Part shown: positions 12,623 through 24,315 of the stretch, piece after piece
Layout: each line of letters starts with the position of its first letter
Position numbering within the stretch: position 1 is the stretch's first letter
DNA from: Pezicula radicicola
Lineage: Eukaryota > Ascomycota > Leotiomycetes > Helotiales > Dermateaceae
Direction: 5' to 3'
DNA: 64,000 bases
Assembly (NCBI GenBank): GCA_003008705.1
Contig: PDUO01000019.1
Coordinates: forward strand, 58,552 to 122,551
Program-made: the position numbers and the translations under genes
Notes under the pieces: model-generated
The model's input: the letters and a program-made list of their open reading frames with translations, nothing else
What the model was told of the DNA's origin: nothing
Database searches by the model: none

Positions 12623-13743
12623 GATTGAGCTACAGAGGAAAATCCGGGGTGAGAGTGTGCCGTGTTGAAGCAAGCATGCCCGTTTCTGTGGAGTACGGAG
12701 TGTGGAGTATGGAGTATGGAGAGTTGTGAGGAAGGGAGTTATGGTTGGAGAGGATGAAGACGGGGAGTTTCGGACGAGAATTTTATGAGGCTAAAGTCCG
12801 TTCCCCATGCCATATCGGCACTAGTGAAGCGAAACAAGTCGAGGGAAGTGGGGGTGGGGTAGATATAAACGTCGTCTTGATCATATTCATATATCTAGGT
12901 ATGTAGATAAAATAAGGACAGTTCAATCGTCGTTATCTTGTGTAGTACTAGTACTTGTAATAGCACCGACAATTAGAAGTACTCAACTTTTAGCGAGGGG
13001 ACTGAAATGTCTATATAAGGTAACATTCAAACTAAGGAAAAGAATCAAATCGGATTCCTAATTCTAGTATAGTTATCAATTAATAAAACAACTATATACT
13101 AAGATCATTAAGATATCGATTAGCAGTTACTATTATTATACAGTCATTTCTTGCCTGGAATTGCGAGGTATTAATGAATAACTGTACCTCAGGTCACATC
13201 TCTCTTTTTACGTACCTTACCAAGAGAAACATGACGTAAAACTCTAGAGTGGGTATGTGGAGATAAAGGGTAGATATAAACTTTTATCCGTTCCTTCTAT
13301 CTTTAGGTCCCGCCAGTGGCTCATGATACACACTCCTACTATGCTCTCTCGCTTAAGTCTGGCCTCACTAAACTTAGAAGTTCAAGATAAGTATGATTTT
13401 AAGCACTTAGGTAACAAAAATATAAGGGAAATAGTTCATATAACACCTAATTAAATTAACCTTAACCATAACCATACCCAAACCCTAACTCCCAACGCTA
13501 GATATTATGGATTTAAACAGTTCTGGGGGGTCAAGTAGCATATAAACGTGCAAGGATAGAAGCATGTACCAGGAGCCCCGCCAGTCCTATAGCTACGAAT
13601 CTTTGCAAAGCCCCAGATTACAGCAAATCCATAAATCCAGTCATCTTTAGTTGCATACAAGCCTAGAGGCATACAAGCCAGCAGCATGGGAATAACATCC
13701 ACCAGTGCCAAGGATAGTGCCCGGATCAGAGCAATCAGCTTTC
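12623..13743. other. Intergenic; promoter of the Zn2Cys6 gene
   Basis: About 1.1 kb without a supportable gene. It includes short repetitive runs such as 'gtggagtatggagtatggag' near 12700 and palindromic 'agtactagtact' near 12944. Frames in this stretch lack family signatures. Confidence 0.4.
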
Positions 13744-14064
13744 TCATGGACAATGACTAAAGAAGGAGCAGTTAGCACCTGAACCCTTCATTATGTCGAC
13801 AGACGTAAAGTGAAAAGACCCACATTGGCATATTGGGTAAATATAGTCAACATTAATAGCCTGGACAAGCTGGTAACGGTAGAAGGGTTCACATTGGCCG
13901 GTCTGGGTGGACATCTCGAAGTGGCCTAGGAATGGGCTGGCACAATTGAAGCCACCATAGAGGTCAAATGTGGCGGGGCTCTGGCCCTGCCGCTTGGGAA
14001 GAGTAGCAGCAGAGGTATTGAGGGCCAGGGCGGAAATGGTGGTGAAGATGGTAGTGGCTTTCAT
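13744..14064 (-). CDS. Small secreted cysteine-containing protein
   Basis: A single-exon gene of 106 residues. The N-terminus 'MKATTIFTTISALALNTSAA' is a good signal peptide, followed by 'TLPKRQ', a possible Kex2 site. The mature part has six cysteines ('FNCASPF', 'GQCEPFY', 'PICQCG', 'ANCSFFSHC'), enough for three disulphides. Size, secretion signal and cysteine spacing are those of fungal small secreted proteins, some of which are effectors. I do not recognise a named family. It stands alone, with a minus-strand regulator upstream by position and long empty sequence on the other side. Confidence 0.7.
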   Translation of the reverse strand: MKATTIFTTISALALNTSAATLPKRQGQSPATFDLYGGFNCASPFLGHFEMSTQTGQCEPFYRYQLVQAINVDYIYPICQCGSFHFTSVDIMKGSGANCSFFSHCP

Positions 14065-16470
14065 GTTGGGTGGAGTCTGAGGCTTGTTGAGATGGTATTT
14101 TCTGATAAAGTAGTGAGCTGCTGGTTGAAATTGATTATCTTGCTGCAACAATTTAGAGAAAAGAAACTCCTTCTATCTTTTTATAATGATGGAGCGAGTT
14201 AGCATTTCAACAACTCAGCTCCAATTCCTTCAGCTGTTACTAACAAGCTCAGCCATTCTGCCATTTACCTACCGGCCCAATAGACTTCAATGTTCTTTCT
14301 TTGGAACGCAACGACATATCATTCCTGCTGGCGTAAATAACGGCCTTGGAGGTCAGCAAGGTCAGCGAAATACGAGGACTACGTCAAGAACAAACCGCCA
14401 AGATAAGTGTGGCTTTCAGGCGTGCAAGTCTCAACCAACACTTAACAATCGCACGTCTAGTTGCCAAGCACAGACAGTTGTAGGGCTAAGTGGCAGTGCC
14501 TATAAGTGCCAGCAATAATCTCACTTTGGCGCTTTTCGGACCGGTTCCCGCATCCTGTCAGCCTTCCCCAGGTTTCAGGAGAATTTCCCTCGATTAAAGC
14601 TGCAACATCGTCTATAACTAAAGAGGATCATGAAAAATCTAGTAAGACTCATGCTTCTACCTAAGACTCTATGAACATTGACCCAAGCCATGAAACGTAG
14701 TCTTTGAAATTAAAGTAGAGTAGTATGCGGGGGAAAGTCTTTGCGATGCTTATAATACCTAGATTTAGGTAAGGTAGGGAACTGTAACCGATGCTGAACG
14801 GGTTAAACGAGAATCCTCCTAGTATTCTAGCTCCTTATAGCAACATGCAGCTCAGGCTAGAGTAGTGACAGCTCAGGATTTGAAAAAAGAAAAAAAAGAA
14901 GGAATAGAAAACCATATTGAATATGCAGCTATCTGGCCTAAATCCTAACTTTCTTCTGAGTGCTCGAAAGCCACGGTGCATGTGATCCCTCGCCTCGCCA
15001 TACGGTCACCTGCGCTTACTATTCTTGCCCTCCATTCTTTCTCCTCTTCGTGCTACGCCAAAGCGATATATTACTACATTACAAAAGTCTAACGCGATCC
15101 AAATAAGGAACTTCGATATCAAATTCCAGACGTCATTCATGCCTATTAAGACTCAACCCAAGTCTTAAAATCCCTGTTAAAGCCCTCAAAACCCGTCTTC
15201 GTTTCCTCCCTGTGCCCAGCCAACCTAGCCAACAACCCACTCCCCATTACAAATGAGAGGATATTAGAGAATTTCTCCTCGTGCACAAATAATGTGGCTT
15301 CATTTCCAGATTCCGTCGTCTTGAATTCTTCAAAGCGAAAGATATGTTCGCTGAAAAATAACCCAGGGATACTTGTTATCCAGCTGAATGCTGATGGTGA
15401 GTTCTCCTACATCCCAATTAGTTTGAGACCAAGCAGCGAGGAGAAGTACGGTAAGGGAATAGAGAAGCATACAAGTACAGTGGGACTGACTTTCCTGCTC
15501 CCATAGCCAACCACGCAATTTAGCACGTCGCCGGTTTCAATTTCAGAGGGTTCTTTAGGTAAGACTGGTGCTATTGAACGGATGAAGCCATTTGGTGTGT
15601 AGTTTGGAATTTGAGAGAATTCGAGAAACTATTTTGTTTGTCAATTCGGATTTGAGGAGCTTAGAGTAGGCCGCCAAGTGCGGAGTTATTCAAAATCATG
15701 TTGGTGTCTCTTTCATACCTTTGCTCGGACCTTTTCAGGCGAGGCCGCGATTTCAATCTGTGTAGTGACCAAAGGCATGGTACTGTAGAATCTGCGTTCT
15801 AGTATTCAATGTACTTTAGCAGTTTTTGAGTATCTTCGAGCCGAGTATGTGGAAGAGGATGATGATTATAATAAAAGAAGTTTTTGAAAAGAAATCTGAG
15901 TCTCTTTATTGCAATCGATCACGACTTTTGGGAAGTATGTTATAATATTCGTCTGCCGAGGCGTTTTTACCACAAATCGCAAGCCAGCGAGAACGACGCG
16001 ATAGTTACCCCTGACGACCACTACTCGTAAATAAACGTTAATTATTGGGTGACGAGCCTCGTTAAATTTAACGTTCGTTCATCCTTAGTACGAGTACTGT
16101 ACACCCCAAAAAGTTTAGTTCCCACCTACTTTCGCTCAATCTTACTTACCTTAACTCACCTAATATTGCTAATAAAGTAGCCTTGCTCACCTTTTCGAAT
16201 AAAAAAAGGATTTGGCTCAAGTTAGGATTCAGGTTATATAACCAGCTATTACAGCATTTGATCTTTGACGCTATTCACGAGTCCAGTACGTGTCAGGAAT
16301 AATTGACTGAATTGAAGTTATTCAGAAGTGATGGGATTGCCAAACATATAAGACTAATAGACTTTCCGAATATTCCGGTGCCCAGATCCTATTTGCAAGC
16401 ACCATTTCCGACAGTACGAAGTATCCTTCCAAATCATGGCTTGTTACAAAAATGGATTTCCTTCTCAGAA
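14065..16470. other. Long intergenic region without supportable gene
   Basis: About 2.4 kb. Short frames on both strands (for example 14186-14518 and 15294-15506 on +) show neither domains nor splice continuity. Composition is ordinary, with some AT-rich runs near 16000-16300. Nothing I can support. Confidence 0.45.
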
Positions 16471-17733
16471 CTAACTTCCCCCGTTAAGTCCATTCACTGG
16501 TTTGGTCACATCAGCCTTCGGCGCAAACTCTTTCTGTCCAGCCTGCAAAATCATCTTGAAAATCTCCAAATCCTTCTTCGCATCCTCGGCGCTTGTCTTG
16601 ATCGCTTTGCCCTCAGTTATGACGCTATACAGCTCTTTGAACTCTAGCGTGTATGTATCTTCATAAGTTTTGCGGACCATTGTCTGTTTGTATGCGCCGT
16701 CGACGTTCTCAGAAATGTGCATGGTGATAGGGAGGCCCTTTACATATGGCGAGTCATACTGGACTCTCACAATCTTGGTCTCGCTGTAGACTTCTAGGTG
16801 TGCATCGAACCTGGGGATCTTATCAAGGCCGGATTCGTAGCTGACGGCGAAACCTGGGTATTGGAACAAAACACTTCAATGCACATGTAAGCGGGGTTGA
16901 CCAGATGAAGGAATATGTTCACATACCTGAAGATAGGCCATCCCAACGAGGCCCCAAGAACTGATGTGGGCATTCCAATGGCTTCTCTCATAGCAGAAAG
17001 ATCATGAGAACCAAGTCCGCCGAGGACAGACCACATTCTACTAGAGGCTGGCGTAACTGGTATGCCGCACTCAACGGTCAAGGCAGTATTGAGAATGGCT
17101 TCACGCCTTGCGTTCTTGTCTTTGGTGTCTTCCGTTCTGAAATCAACGAATTTCTTGGGGAATGTGCCGCTTTGATCAACAAATCCACTGTTTGGTCCGA
17201 TGATATCTAAGACTTATCAGCTCACGGAGCTTTACGAGCAAGGCCGGGGCTCGCCAACCTCTTACTCGGGCATACACGATCTTGTCTAATCCGCCAATTT
17301 CTTTGATCGCATCTAAGAAGGCTGTGGCATATCTCCGCATATAACCTACGAAGATCCTTCCTTTGGACGTCTTTTCAGCCTCAATAACCAAATCAGCGTC
17401 ATGCTGGGTCAAAGCCATAGGCTTCTCAACCATGGCAAACTTGTCATGCTTCAGGGCAAGCAGAGCATGCGGAACATGATACTCGTCGGCGTTGGCAACA
17501 AGGACAATATCAACATCTGGTGAGGCGCATAGCTCCTCTGCATCCCGCGTAGTTTTGGGGATGCCACCAACGACTTTCCTCTGACAATGTTTGAGAGTAT
17601 CATCTGATACGTCGCACAAGTACGTGATCTGGTAATAGTCCGAAAGGAAACCGAGAGTGGGGATATGGGCGACCTGTGTAATTTCACCACAGCCAATGAT
17701 ACCAACATTTAAGATCCTAACTGATGCAGCCAT
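16471..17733 (-). CDS. Gfo/Idh/MocA-family NAD(P)-dependent oxidoreductase A
   Basis: Three exons. The N-terminal Rossmann fold begins at residue 8 with 'NVGIIGCGEITQVAHIPTL', the family's GxGxxxxxH pattern. 'VDIVLVANADEYH' follows at about residue 75, then 'FAMVEKPMAL' at about residue 98 with the EKP motif whose Lys is catalytic. Exon 1 ends at 'YARVR' and joins 'DIIGPNSGFVDQSG'; exon 2 ends 'GWPIF' and joins 'VLFQYPGF'. Both joins are in phase. Length is about 375 residues, normal for the family. These enzymes oxidise or reduce sugars, inositols or related polyols with a dinucleotide cofactor; the substrate is not deducible. It is transcribed divergently from a second member of the same superfamily 575 bp away. 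Confidence 0.85.
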
Positions 17734-18308
17734 CGTGAGAGAAAATTGGTTTATGGGCTATCGGCTATGGGCAGTGAATGTGTCTTTCTCGATTATGATC
17801 CGAATAACTTCAGTAACGTACGTAGGCTAGCAGGAGAAAGCTTTGAAGAAATAATATACGGGAGAGTGAGAGTACGAAGAAATCGACACAGAAAGGCAGT
17901 AAAACCAAGGAAAACCTACAAGTTATTATATCAAAAATTACAGTCGAGGACTGACAGCAGCCGGACTAACTCAGCCCAAATTGTTCACTCCCGCATGGGG
18001 CTAGCTGCCCCACCACTCCGCAAAATCCACGGGGACTTTCGGACTTTGTACACACCCCATCTTTGTACCTTCTTGTTGCTATTGCGCCCAAGACAAGGCT
18101 AATCAACGTGAATTGGTCATTCCACAATCCTTTAGAGAACCTCCGGATTGTATCTGAGGTCTCATTTTTTCGGCGCATCTCTTTTCCTTCTTCATTGTCT
18201 ATTATCAGACTAGCTCTTTTCGCGTTTTCATTTCATATATTTATATTCGCCCATTTCTCCAGTTCTGACATACGCCCCCAAGCTTCTTGATAGACTCCTC
18301 TAAAGAAA
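17734..18308. promoter_or_regulatory. Shared divergent promoter of two oxidoreductases
   Basis: 575 bases lie between the start codons of the minus-strand gene (17733) and the + strand gene (18309). Pyrimidine-rich sequence precedes the + strand start (18170-18300), as is common for fungal promoters. A bidirectional promoter would allow co-regulation of the two enzymes. Confidence 0.5.
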
Positions 18309-19532
18309 ATGGCCCAAGCAGAAAAACCTCTCCGTTGGGGTATTGTAGGTATATTGATTCTCCCACTGCCACTTAGCAGCCTCTTTTGAGGCCTTCAATA
18401 CCAACACTAATCACAATCAAAGGGTGCGGACTCATCTCCTCCTGGTTTGTCTCTGATCTTGTCCTCTCTCGCCCCTCGGCCGAATTCAAACATGTAGTGC
18501 AAGCGCTTGGCTCCTCGTCAAAAGAGAAGGCTGAAGCTTTCGTGGCCAAACATGCCCCATCCGCAAAGCCAACGCTATATGCTTCATATGCCGAGGTGTA
18601 TAATGATCCTAATGTTGACGTTGTCTACATTGGTACACCACACGCTCTGCACTTGAAAAATAGTCTGGAGGCCATCGCTGCGGGCAAGCACGTTCTCTGT
18701 GAAAAGCCGTTGACGATAAACGGGAGGGAAACGGATGAAATCATCGCAGCAGCCAAGGCTAAAGGCGTCTTCTATATGGAAGGTGGGTCAAGAGTCCGCA
18801 CTGCTCTGTGCCGCTTTAGTCGTTCCCCAAAGAATTGTGTGGTATGCTGAGAATCTCTCCATAGCCGTCTGGACACGCTTCTTCCCACTCGTATCTGCAC
18901 TGCAAAAGCTCATCCATCAGGATCGCACCATCGGAAATATTTCTCGCGTCTTTGTCGACTTTGGCAATTACATGCCAATAGCATCACTGCCGCCGTCTGC
19001 TCGCACTGCGGATCTCTCGCTCGGCGCTGGTGCTCTCCTCGACATCGGCATTTACACCCTAACCTTTGCCTCTATTATCCTTGATCAACATCCTGACAAC
19101 GCCGGCGCACCGCCTCCAAAAATCGCCTCTTCAATGACCCTCTCCCCCAGCGGCGCAGACGAAATGGTGTCCATCATCCTCAACTACGAGAAGCTTTACG
19201 CGCAAGCTATCTGCACAGCAAGCATGCTCTCCAAAACAACCGAAGAGTTCTGCCTGATCGAGGGCTCCGAAGGAACGGTTTCAGTCGGCGGCAAGGCTTG
19301 TAGTCGACCTGACTTTTTGGTTGTTCGCAAGAAGGGTGAACAGGAGAAGCGCATTGACTTTGAGATTCAAGGATGGGGCTTCCATTGGGAGGCAGACCAC
19401 GTAGCGGCATGTGTGGCGAAGGCAGAGACGGAGAGCCCAGTCATGCCGTTGGCAGAGACACGGCGCATCATGGGCGTGATGGATGCTGTCAGGAAGGCTA
19501 ACGGCTTGGTTTACGCTCAAGATGCACTGTAA
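18309..19532 (+). CDS. Gfo/Idh/MocA-family dehydrogenase B (dihydrodiol / D-xylose dehydrogenase-like)
   Basis: Three exons. Exon 1 'MAQAEKPLRWGIV' joins 'GCGLISSWFVSDLV' to complete the Rossmann GxG motif. 'VDVVYIGTPHALH' and 'KHVLCEKPLTIN' (EKP motif) follow at about residues 85-115. The second intron, from about 18781 to 18863, joins 'GVFYME' to 'AVWTRFFPLV'. The C-terminal half, including 'LSLGAGALLDIGIYTL', is typical of the dimeric dihydrodiol dehydrogenase / NADP D-xylose 1-dehydrogenase branch, in which the GxLxDxGxY segment shapes the active site. Length is about 360 residues. Substrate remains inferred. Divergent from oxidoreductase A. Confidence 0.87.
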
Positions 19533-20637
19533 GACACGCGCAGGACAAGTACAGTACGGATTAGGCGCCTCCTGTATTGCAGGTTAGAACAGATAGAGAT
19601 AATAAATACCTTGCAAACGATGCATATAAGTGAAAGAAGAAAGTTGGACTATGCCTATGGTTGCTGTGAGATGAGGTAGATTTGAAGTGACAAGGAAGCA
19701 AGTGACAAGCTTTGCTTGAATCTATGTTGTCTTGGCCGGCGCTCGGCGCTAGTACAGATTTGGTACTCTTTTTCCTCCTCTCCTCCGTCCAGATCAGAGC
19801 AGACGGAAGGAATCAGCACCCACATTCGCAGTTCAGCCCTGGTCACTAATATTTCGAATCTAGGGACGAGATAGCAACTAACGGGATCCATGGGGTTGAA
19901 ATTTGATTCCAGACGTATCTTCAACGGGGACTGCCTCTATCTCGAATATTAGCAAGCACGTCAGATTACCTCAGATGGAGGTTCCATTAAAATTTAAAAC
20001 AATCCAAAATTCAGTCTGTGGTACTCCTACCGTACCGTTGATACTCCATCAGTGACCTGGACTTGTGTATCATCGGCATCCTTCACTGGTACGTCTTGAA
20101 GTAGACATTATCCGAGGTTATCTGTGCGGTGGTGATGGGCTTTGGAGAAGGCTAGGGCACCTACATGCAAGGTCTTGGACAGGCTTTCTTCAGTCACTTC
20201 AGCCTCACTGGCCTGGGCGAGATTTTCATTTGAGAGCATGTTAAATGTTTTATATACTTAACTAAGGGCTCCTACACAGGTAAGAATCAGAATAAGCCAC
20301 ATTTCTTGAATAATGATCACTGGGGTTAGCTTTATGAACGAATTGCACAGAAGTCTCTAGAGCTGTGGTGGTCGTATCAAATCCTTAATTTTTATATTTT
20401 CATATTTTCATTACCCAGCTTTGCTAAAAAAAAACCGTTGATTAGGCCACATTGTTCCCTATGGCAATCTCATCCGTACCAGTCCTTGGATAGTCCCTTT
20501 CGATAACAAAACGAGTCCGGAAGTGCACTATTTAGTAGTCGGGCGACACTTCGTAGCAGCACAATATCCACTGCAACAATTGAGAACAAATGTTCCTACA
20601 GGACTGTTCCATTCACATTGACCTACAAAATTCACAA
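19533..20637. other. Intergenic, no gene seen
   Basis: About 1.1 kb between convergent 3' ends. Frames such as 19655-19924 on the minus strand have no domain or splice support. Confidence 0.45.
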
Positions 20638-21271
20638 TCAGCATTTTTCCACAACAACCCCCCCAGCAAAAACCACATCAAATGCTGAGTCACTGAATGG
20701 AAACGTAATATTCCGACAAGGACATATCAGGATTGAACTTACTGTAGACGGGCAAACACGTGTTATTTCCGCCAGGTGTAGGTTGGCAAGCGACACCGGA
20801 TATTGGCTGTGGGGGTCCAATACTGATAACACCTCCGTTATAAGACTCTACTCCTGGTGCAAGCCGAGTTCCATCTGCGCCGTAGAAGTTGCATTTTATG
20901 TACGCACCGAAGCCGTTATCTCGAATGAGAGAGACTGAAAGCTGGTTGTCTGCGGCGTGTTAGCATGGTGCTGCATACGTCAGAGGTAATTGGAGACGAC
21001 AAAGAAATCCAATTCTTAGCTGGAGTTTCTCGTGTGGCTCAGATTTGCTTTGCGTAGAGGAGAAGGGTCTTGACTTCGGGATAGGATTAAGCTCACTTGT
21101 TGGGTAATAGTTTCCGTTAGCAGGGAAGTTTAGAGTGTACGATGCTGGTCCACCTTCGAAGATAAGAGAAATTGGCTCGTAGTAGAACGATGAATCGTCT
21201 TGTGGTGCTGGCAATGCCATGGTGAAGGTGCTGATTGCTAGCGTGACGAGTGCCGAAATTGAGTGACGCAT
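20638..21271 (-). CDS. Small secreted protein of unknown family
   Basis: Signal peptide 'MRHSISALVTLAISTFTMA' followed by 'LPAPQDD'. Three exons join in phase. The first intron of about 146 bases starts gtgagc after 'NGNYYPT' and has a 'gctaac' branch site close to its cag acceptor. The second, 20742-20685, starts gtaagt after 'NNTCLPVY'. The last exon ends 'VVVEKC'. The mature protein is about 130 residues with four cysteines and a beta-rich look ('NQLSVSLIRDNGFGAYIKC', then 'FYGADGTRLAPG'). Fungal secreted proteins of this style often contain repeated short beta strands; I cannot name the family. Exon 3 is the least certain part: without the second intron the protein would end a little later at a different stop. 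Confidence 0.65.
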
Positions 21272-22850
21272 TATGGCTAATTGAGTTAGAGGTAGCTAAT
21301 AGGGCTAAGTAGAGTTATTCTGGAAGTTTGGGGAGTTTTAGTACACGGTACAGTACAAGTGCAACTGAGAGCTCTCGCAAGCTTATATGTGAGAGCAGTA
21401 GTCTTGTGCAACCTAACTACCAGTAAACATATTCTCAATACGAGGAGTATCGTACAGCAGCTGTCACGCAGTCAGATAGGATACGGGATTTTGGGAGTGG
21501 TCACGCAGAAGTTATAGAGACTGCAACTGCTTAAACAGAGTTGCCTGGAGTGGCTTTCAAGCCACTCACAAGCAGCTTTCGTTCCTAGAACGCCGGTAGC
21601 CTTCAACTATACAGGGTCGTGTAACTCAAAAGTTTTCGAAAGTTTTGAGTGATGCAAAAGTACGAGTGTACAGCAGTAGCATATTTGTCTCCCAAAATTC
21701 CCAGGTCGTATTTGACATCATGTTCGTTGTGTGATGTGGAAAGCAAGAGACCACTCACAACCACAGGTCACGAACGAGGCTGAGAGTCCACTCACAACCC
21801 ACATCAAAAATTTACAGCACGTATTGAGTTACCTCAACCCGTATTCCGTCAGAATCCATACAGTGATCATCACCCCACACCATTCACCATCTGATTTTCC
21901 GATACATCACAAGTGATATTTCACTCCATATTCGCTAAAAATAAACATAAAAAAGCCAGGACACAGCCGAATGTATATCTGATGTTCAGCGCTCAGCTTC
22001 CAGCCATAGTGTAAGCCACTGCGAGCTAAAGAATGTACTGTACTAGCTGTACCACGAGTACCACTAGTACTGTACCACAAAAGGCGAGGTTGCGGGGTAA
22101 TTTTGGCGAGTGTATTATTAGCTTCTTACTAGTTAGCGCTTGCTACTATGTGCCTTCGGGACGAACCTAGAGTATATATAAAGGGCCTTACGATATTTTC
22201 GGCTTATATGAGATGGTCTATAGGTAAATACTCTTCCCCGACTGGACATGAAGTCTTGATTTTAATTACAGGTCCAAGAGCAGTTTTACTATGACTAGAA
22301 AAAGAGTTTTTATCGATTCTGAAAAACTCTTCTCTAATGGGAGCTACAAGAGAAAGTGACTCTGAGTTGCTGAACACATGCGTAACTACGAGGAATAAGA
22401 TTATTAAATTTTATGCCAATTCATGACCATGTGTCGCTTGACTCGAGACGAATCCGTAAAGAAATTACGCCGGTTATATGGATCATAATTACTAAGTATG
22501 TGCCTACCTCTCCTTATTGGGTCGATGTTGCATATGGAATATATACTCGCTTCTGCTTTTGGTGCACCAGACTGGTGTGATACATTTCACCGATGGTAAC
22601 GAAATATCGAATCATAAGTCGAGGATACCGGAATTTGATATGAGTTACTATCTTAATCAGGAATCCGATTCTGTATATACTTTCGAATTCTTAAAATTAA
22701 TCCACTGATATTATGATGCTATATTGTATGTGTAACTATATTTATACAGTTTGTGTTACTTGAAGAGAAATCTATACGAGGCCCCTTCGTAACTAGTTAC
22801 ACACTAAGTGATGACTGAAGACGACGGAAGATGCACCAAGAAGAAATTCA
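21272..22850. other. Intergenic, no gene seen
   Basis: About 1.6 kb with only short frames. It contains several 'cactcacaa' motifs (21563, 21751 and 21788) and an imperfect palindrome rich in 'gtactgtac' and 'gtaccac' near 22030-22080. Nothing codes convincingly. Confidence 0.4.
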
Positions 22851-23472
22851 TCAACCGAGTCCAGATCCTGGAAAGCGCTCGGGATAAAGCAACATGCGCA
22901 GGTCATTGAGGCAATGAAGCTCATGCCATATATCCAACTGAACTAGGTATTCCTTAGTTCCGGGGATCGTCAAAGTGGGATGTAGTAGCCTCTTTGCCTC
23001 GTCCTCGGAAATTTTGGATATCCCAACTGCAGTACTCATGTTAGGTCTCACTGATGAATTCATCCCCCAAATTTATCCACTCACAGTTGTACAAATCCTG
23101 CCACAGCCGGTCTGTCTCATCGGTTGGAAACCACATGTATGGAGTTTTTTCAAAGAGCGCCGAGCGGAAAGTGTATTCTTTTATGTACAGTATGGCTCCA
23201 TTGGCAGGCGCTTTTTGATAATGTCAGTAATCGATTCAGCCCTCCTTGCATACAACCGTGGGATATTTACAGTAAACTCCGATTGTGGGATCTTGAAACG
23301 GTTGGTTTGACACCAGGACACAAATAACGGCGAGGAGAAGTGCGTTGGTGGCATAGAGACCAACAACGTGGGCCCATGAGAAAGACCGTGGGCCTCTCTG
23401 TCGTTGATGAAAGCCATCAATGTCAATAATCAAGCTATCTTTCTCAAAAGAGCAGCTTTCTCTAGATGACAT
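22851..23472 (-). CDS. UstYa-like (DUF3328) protein 1, C-terminally truncated
   Basis: Three exons join in phase. Exon 1 holds a cytosolic N-terminus and one membrane helix ('VVGLYATNALLLAVICVLV'). It joins 'SPANGAILYIKEYTF', the family's YSPA-E-EY motif, and then 'PTDETDRLWQDLYN'. Exon 3 carries the first copper-type motif, 'DIWHELHCLNDLRMLLYPE' (HxxHC). UstYa proteins catalyse oxidative cyclisation or side-chain oxidation in fungal RiPP and related pathways and normally have a second HxxHC near the C-terminus. Here a stop follows 'RFPGSGLG', about 50-70 residues early, and I find no second motif downstream in any frame. It is either a truncated gene or one with an unusual last exon. Two more UstYa-like genes and a peptide precursor candidate follow. 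Confidence 0.7.
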
Positions 23473-23781
23473 AATTGCACAGTGAAAGGAATTGGGGAAA
23501 GTCGACGTTCTGCGCGACTAATTCACAAGTTGGCTTGAAATCAATCTACTTGTTTCACAAACTTCCATCACTATGTCATCAATGTCATGACACGAGTGGC
23601 CTTGTGTTTGCTGACCTTGATGACTCTGTTAGCCGTCATTTGCCAACAGAACCGCCGTGTCCATATCATTGACTACCGTATCTTCATCGCATACACAATA
23701 CTACAGTCGACTATCGCTTATCAATTATTCGAAACTCCTCGCAGTCTTCTTAAGTTCGCCAGTATCCGATAATTCGCGAAG

Positions 23782-23984
23782 ATGAAGCTCGCCACCATTA
23801 TCACCCTGTTCATTGCTGCAGCTGTCGCTGCTCCTCTGGGTATATGATTTATTCGAGTCAAACTTGCAGATTAAATAGCCACATGGTACTCATCCAACAA
23901 AGCAACCAAGCCGAGTCTAAGCGGGACGTCAGTGTCAAGAGGGAGGAAATCGCTCGGATTTTCTATAATCATCCACCGTTATAG
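23782..23984 (+). CDS. Short secreted peptide with two Kex2 sites, RiPP precursor candidate
   Basis: The proposed gene joins 23782-23839 to 23911-23984 (71-base intron, gtatat...caag) and encodes 43 residues. 'MKLATIITLFIAAAVAAPLA' is a clear signal peptide. It is followed by 'ESKR', 'DVSVKR' and a C-terminal 'EEIARIFYNHPPL'; both Lys-Arg pairs are typical Kex2 cleavage sites. Fungal dikaritin-type RiPP precursors have this plan, usually with many core repeats and a Tyr-containing core modified by UstYa oxidases. Here there is one possible core, with one Tyr. It lies between UstYa-like genes. Alternatives: a small secreted peptide unrelated to RiPPs, or a decayed precursor that has lost repeats. 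The intron and the start are inferred from splice phase only. Confidence 0.45.
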
Positions 23985-24315
23985 CCAGTTTCGTCAACTC
24001 AATACACTTCTCGCTTAACAATTTGTAGCGTAAACCTGCGAATAATTCCAGATTGAGAAGTACAGTATACCAATACCTATATGTTTCCAGAAGAGTTATT
24101 ATTGTTGCTTCTGCGGTGGGTGGTGCAATTGTTGATTGTGCAGGGACCGGTTCGTCTGCAGGAGTCGTCACAGGGGTTCAGCGCGTCAGCACACAATTGC
24201 TGACTTTCCTTTTCAGTTTCCGTGCAACTCATCAACTCATCTCGCTTCCGTATCATTTCGCCTTGACAGACCATCACGCTTCTCCGATAAGAAATTTCGA
24301 GACATAGCTAGAACG

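Noticed and set aside
13453..13500. Telomere-like 'aaccctaac' sequence
   Set aside because: Only one true CCCTAA unit in a degenerate run; not a telomere array.
13505..13753. Hydrophobic minus-strand frame overlapping the end of the small secreted protein gene
   Set aside because: Overlaps the stop of a better supported gene, has no matching family and no splice sites.
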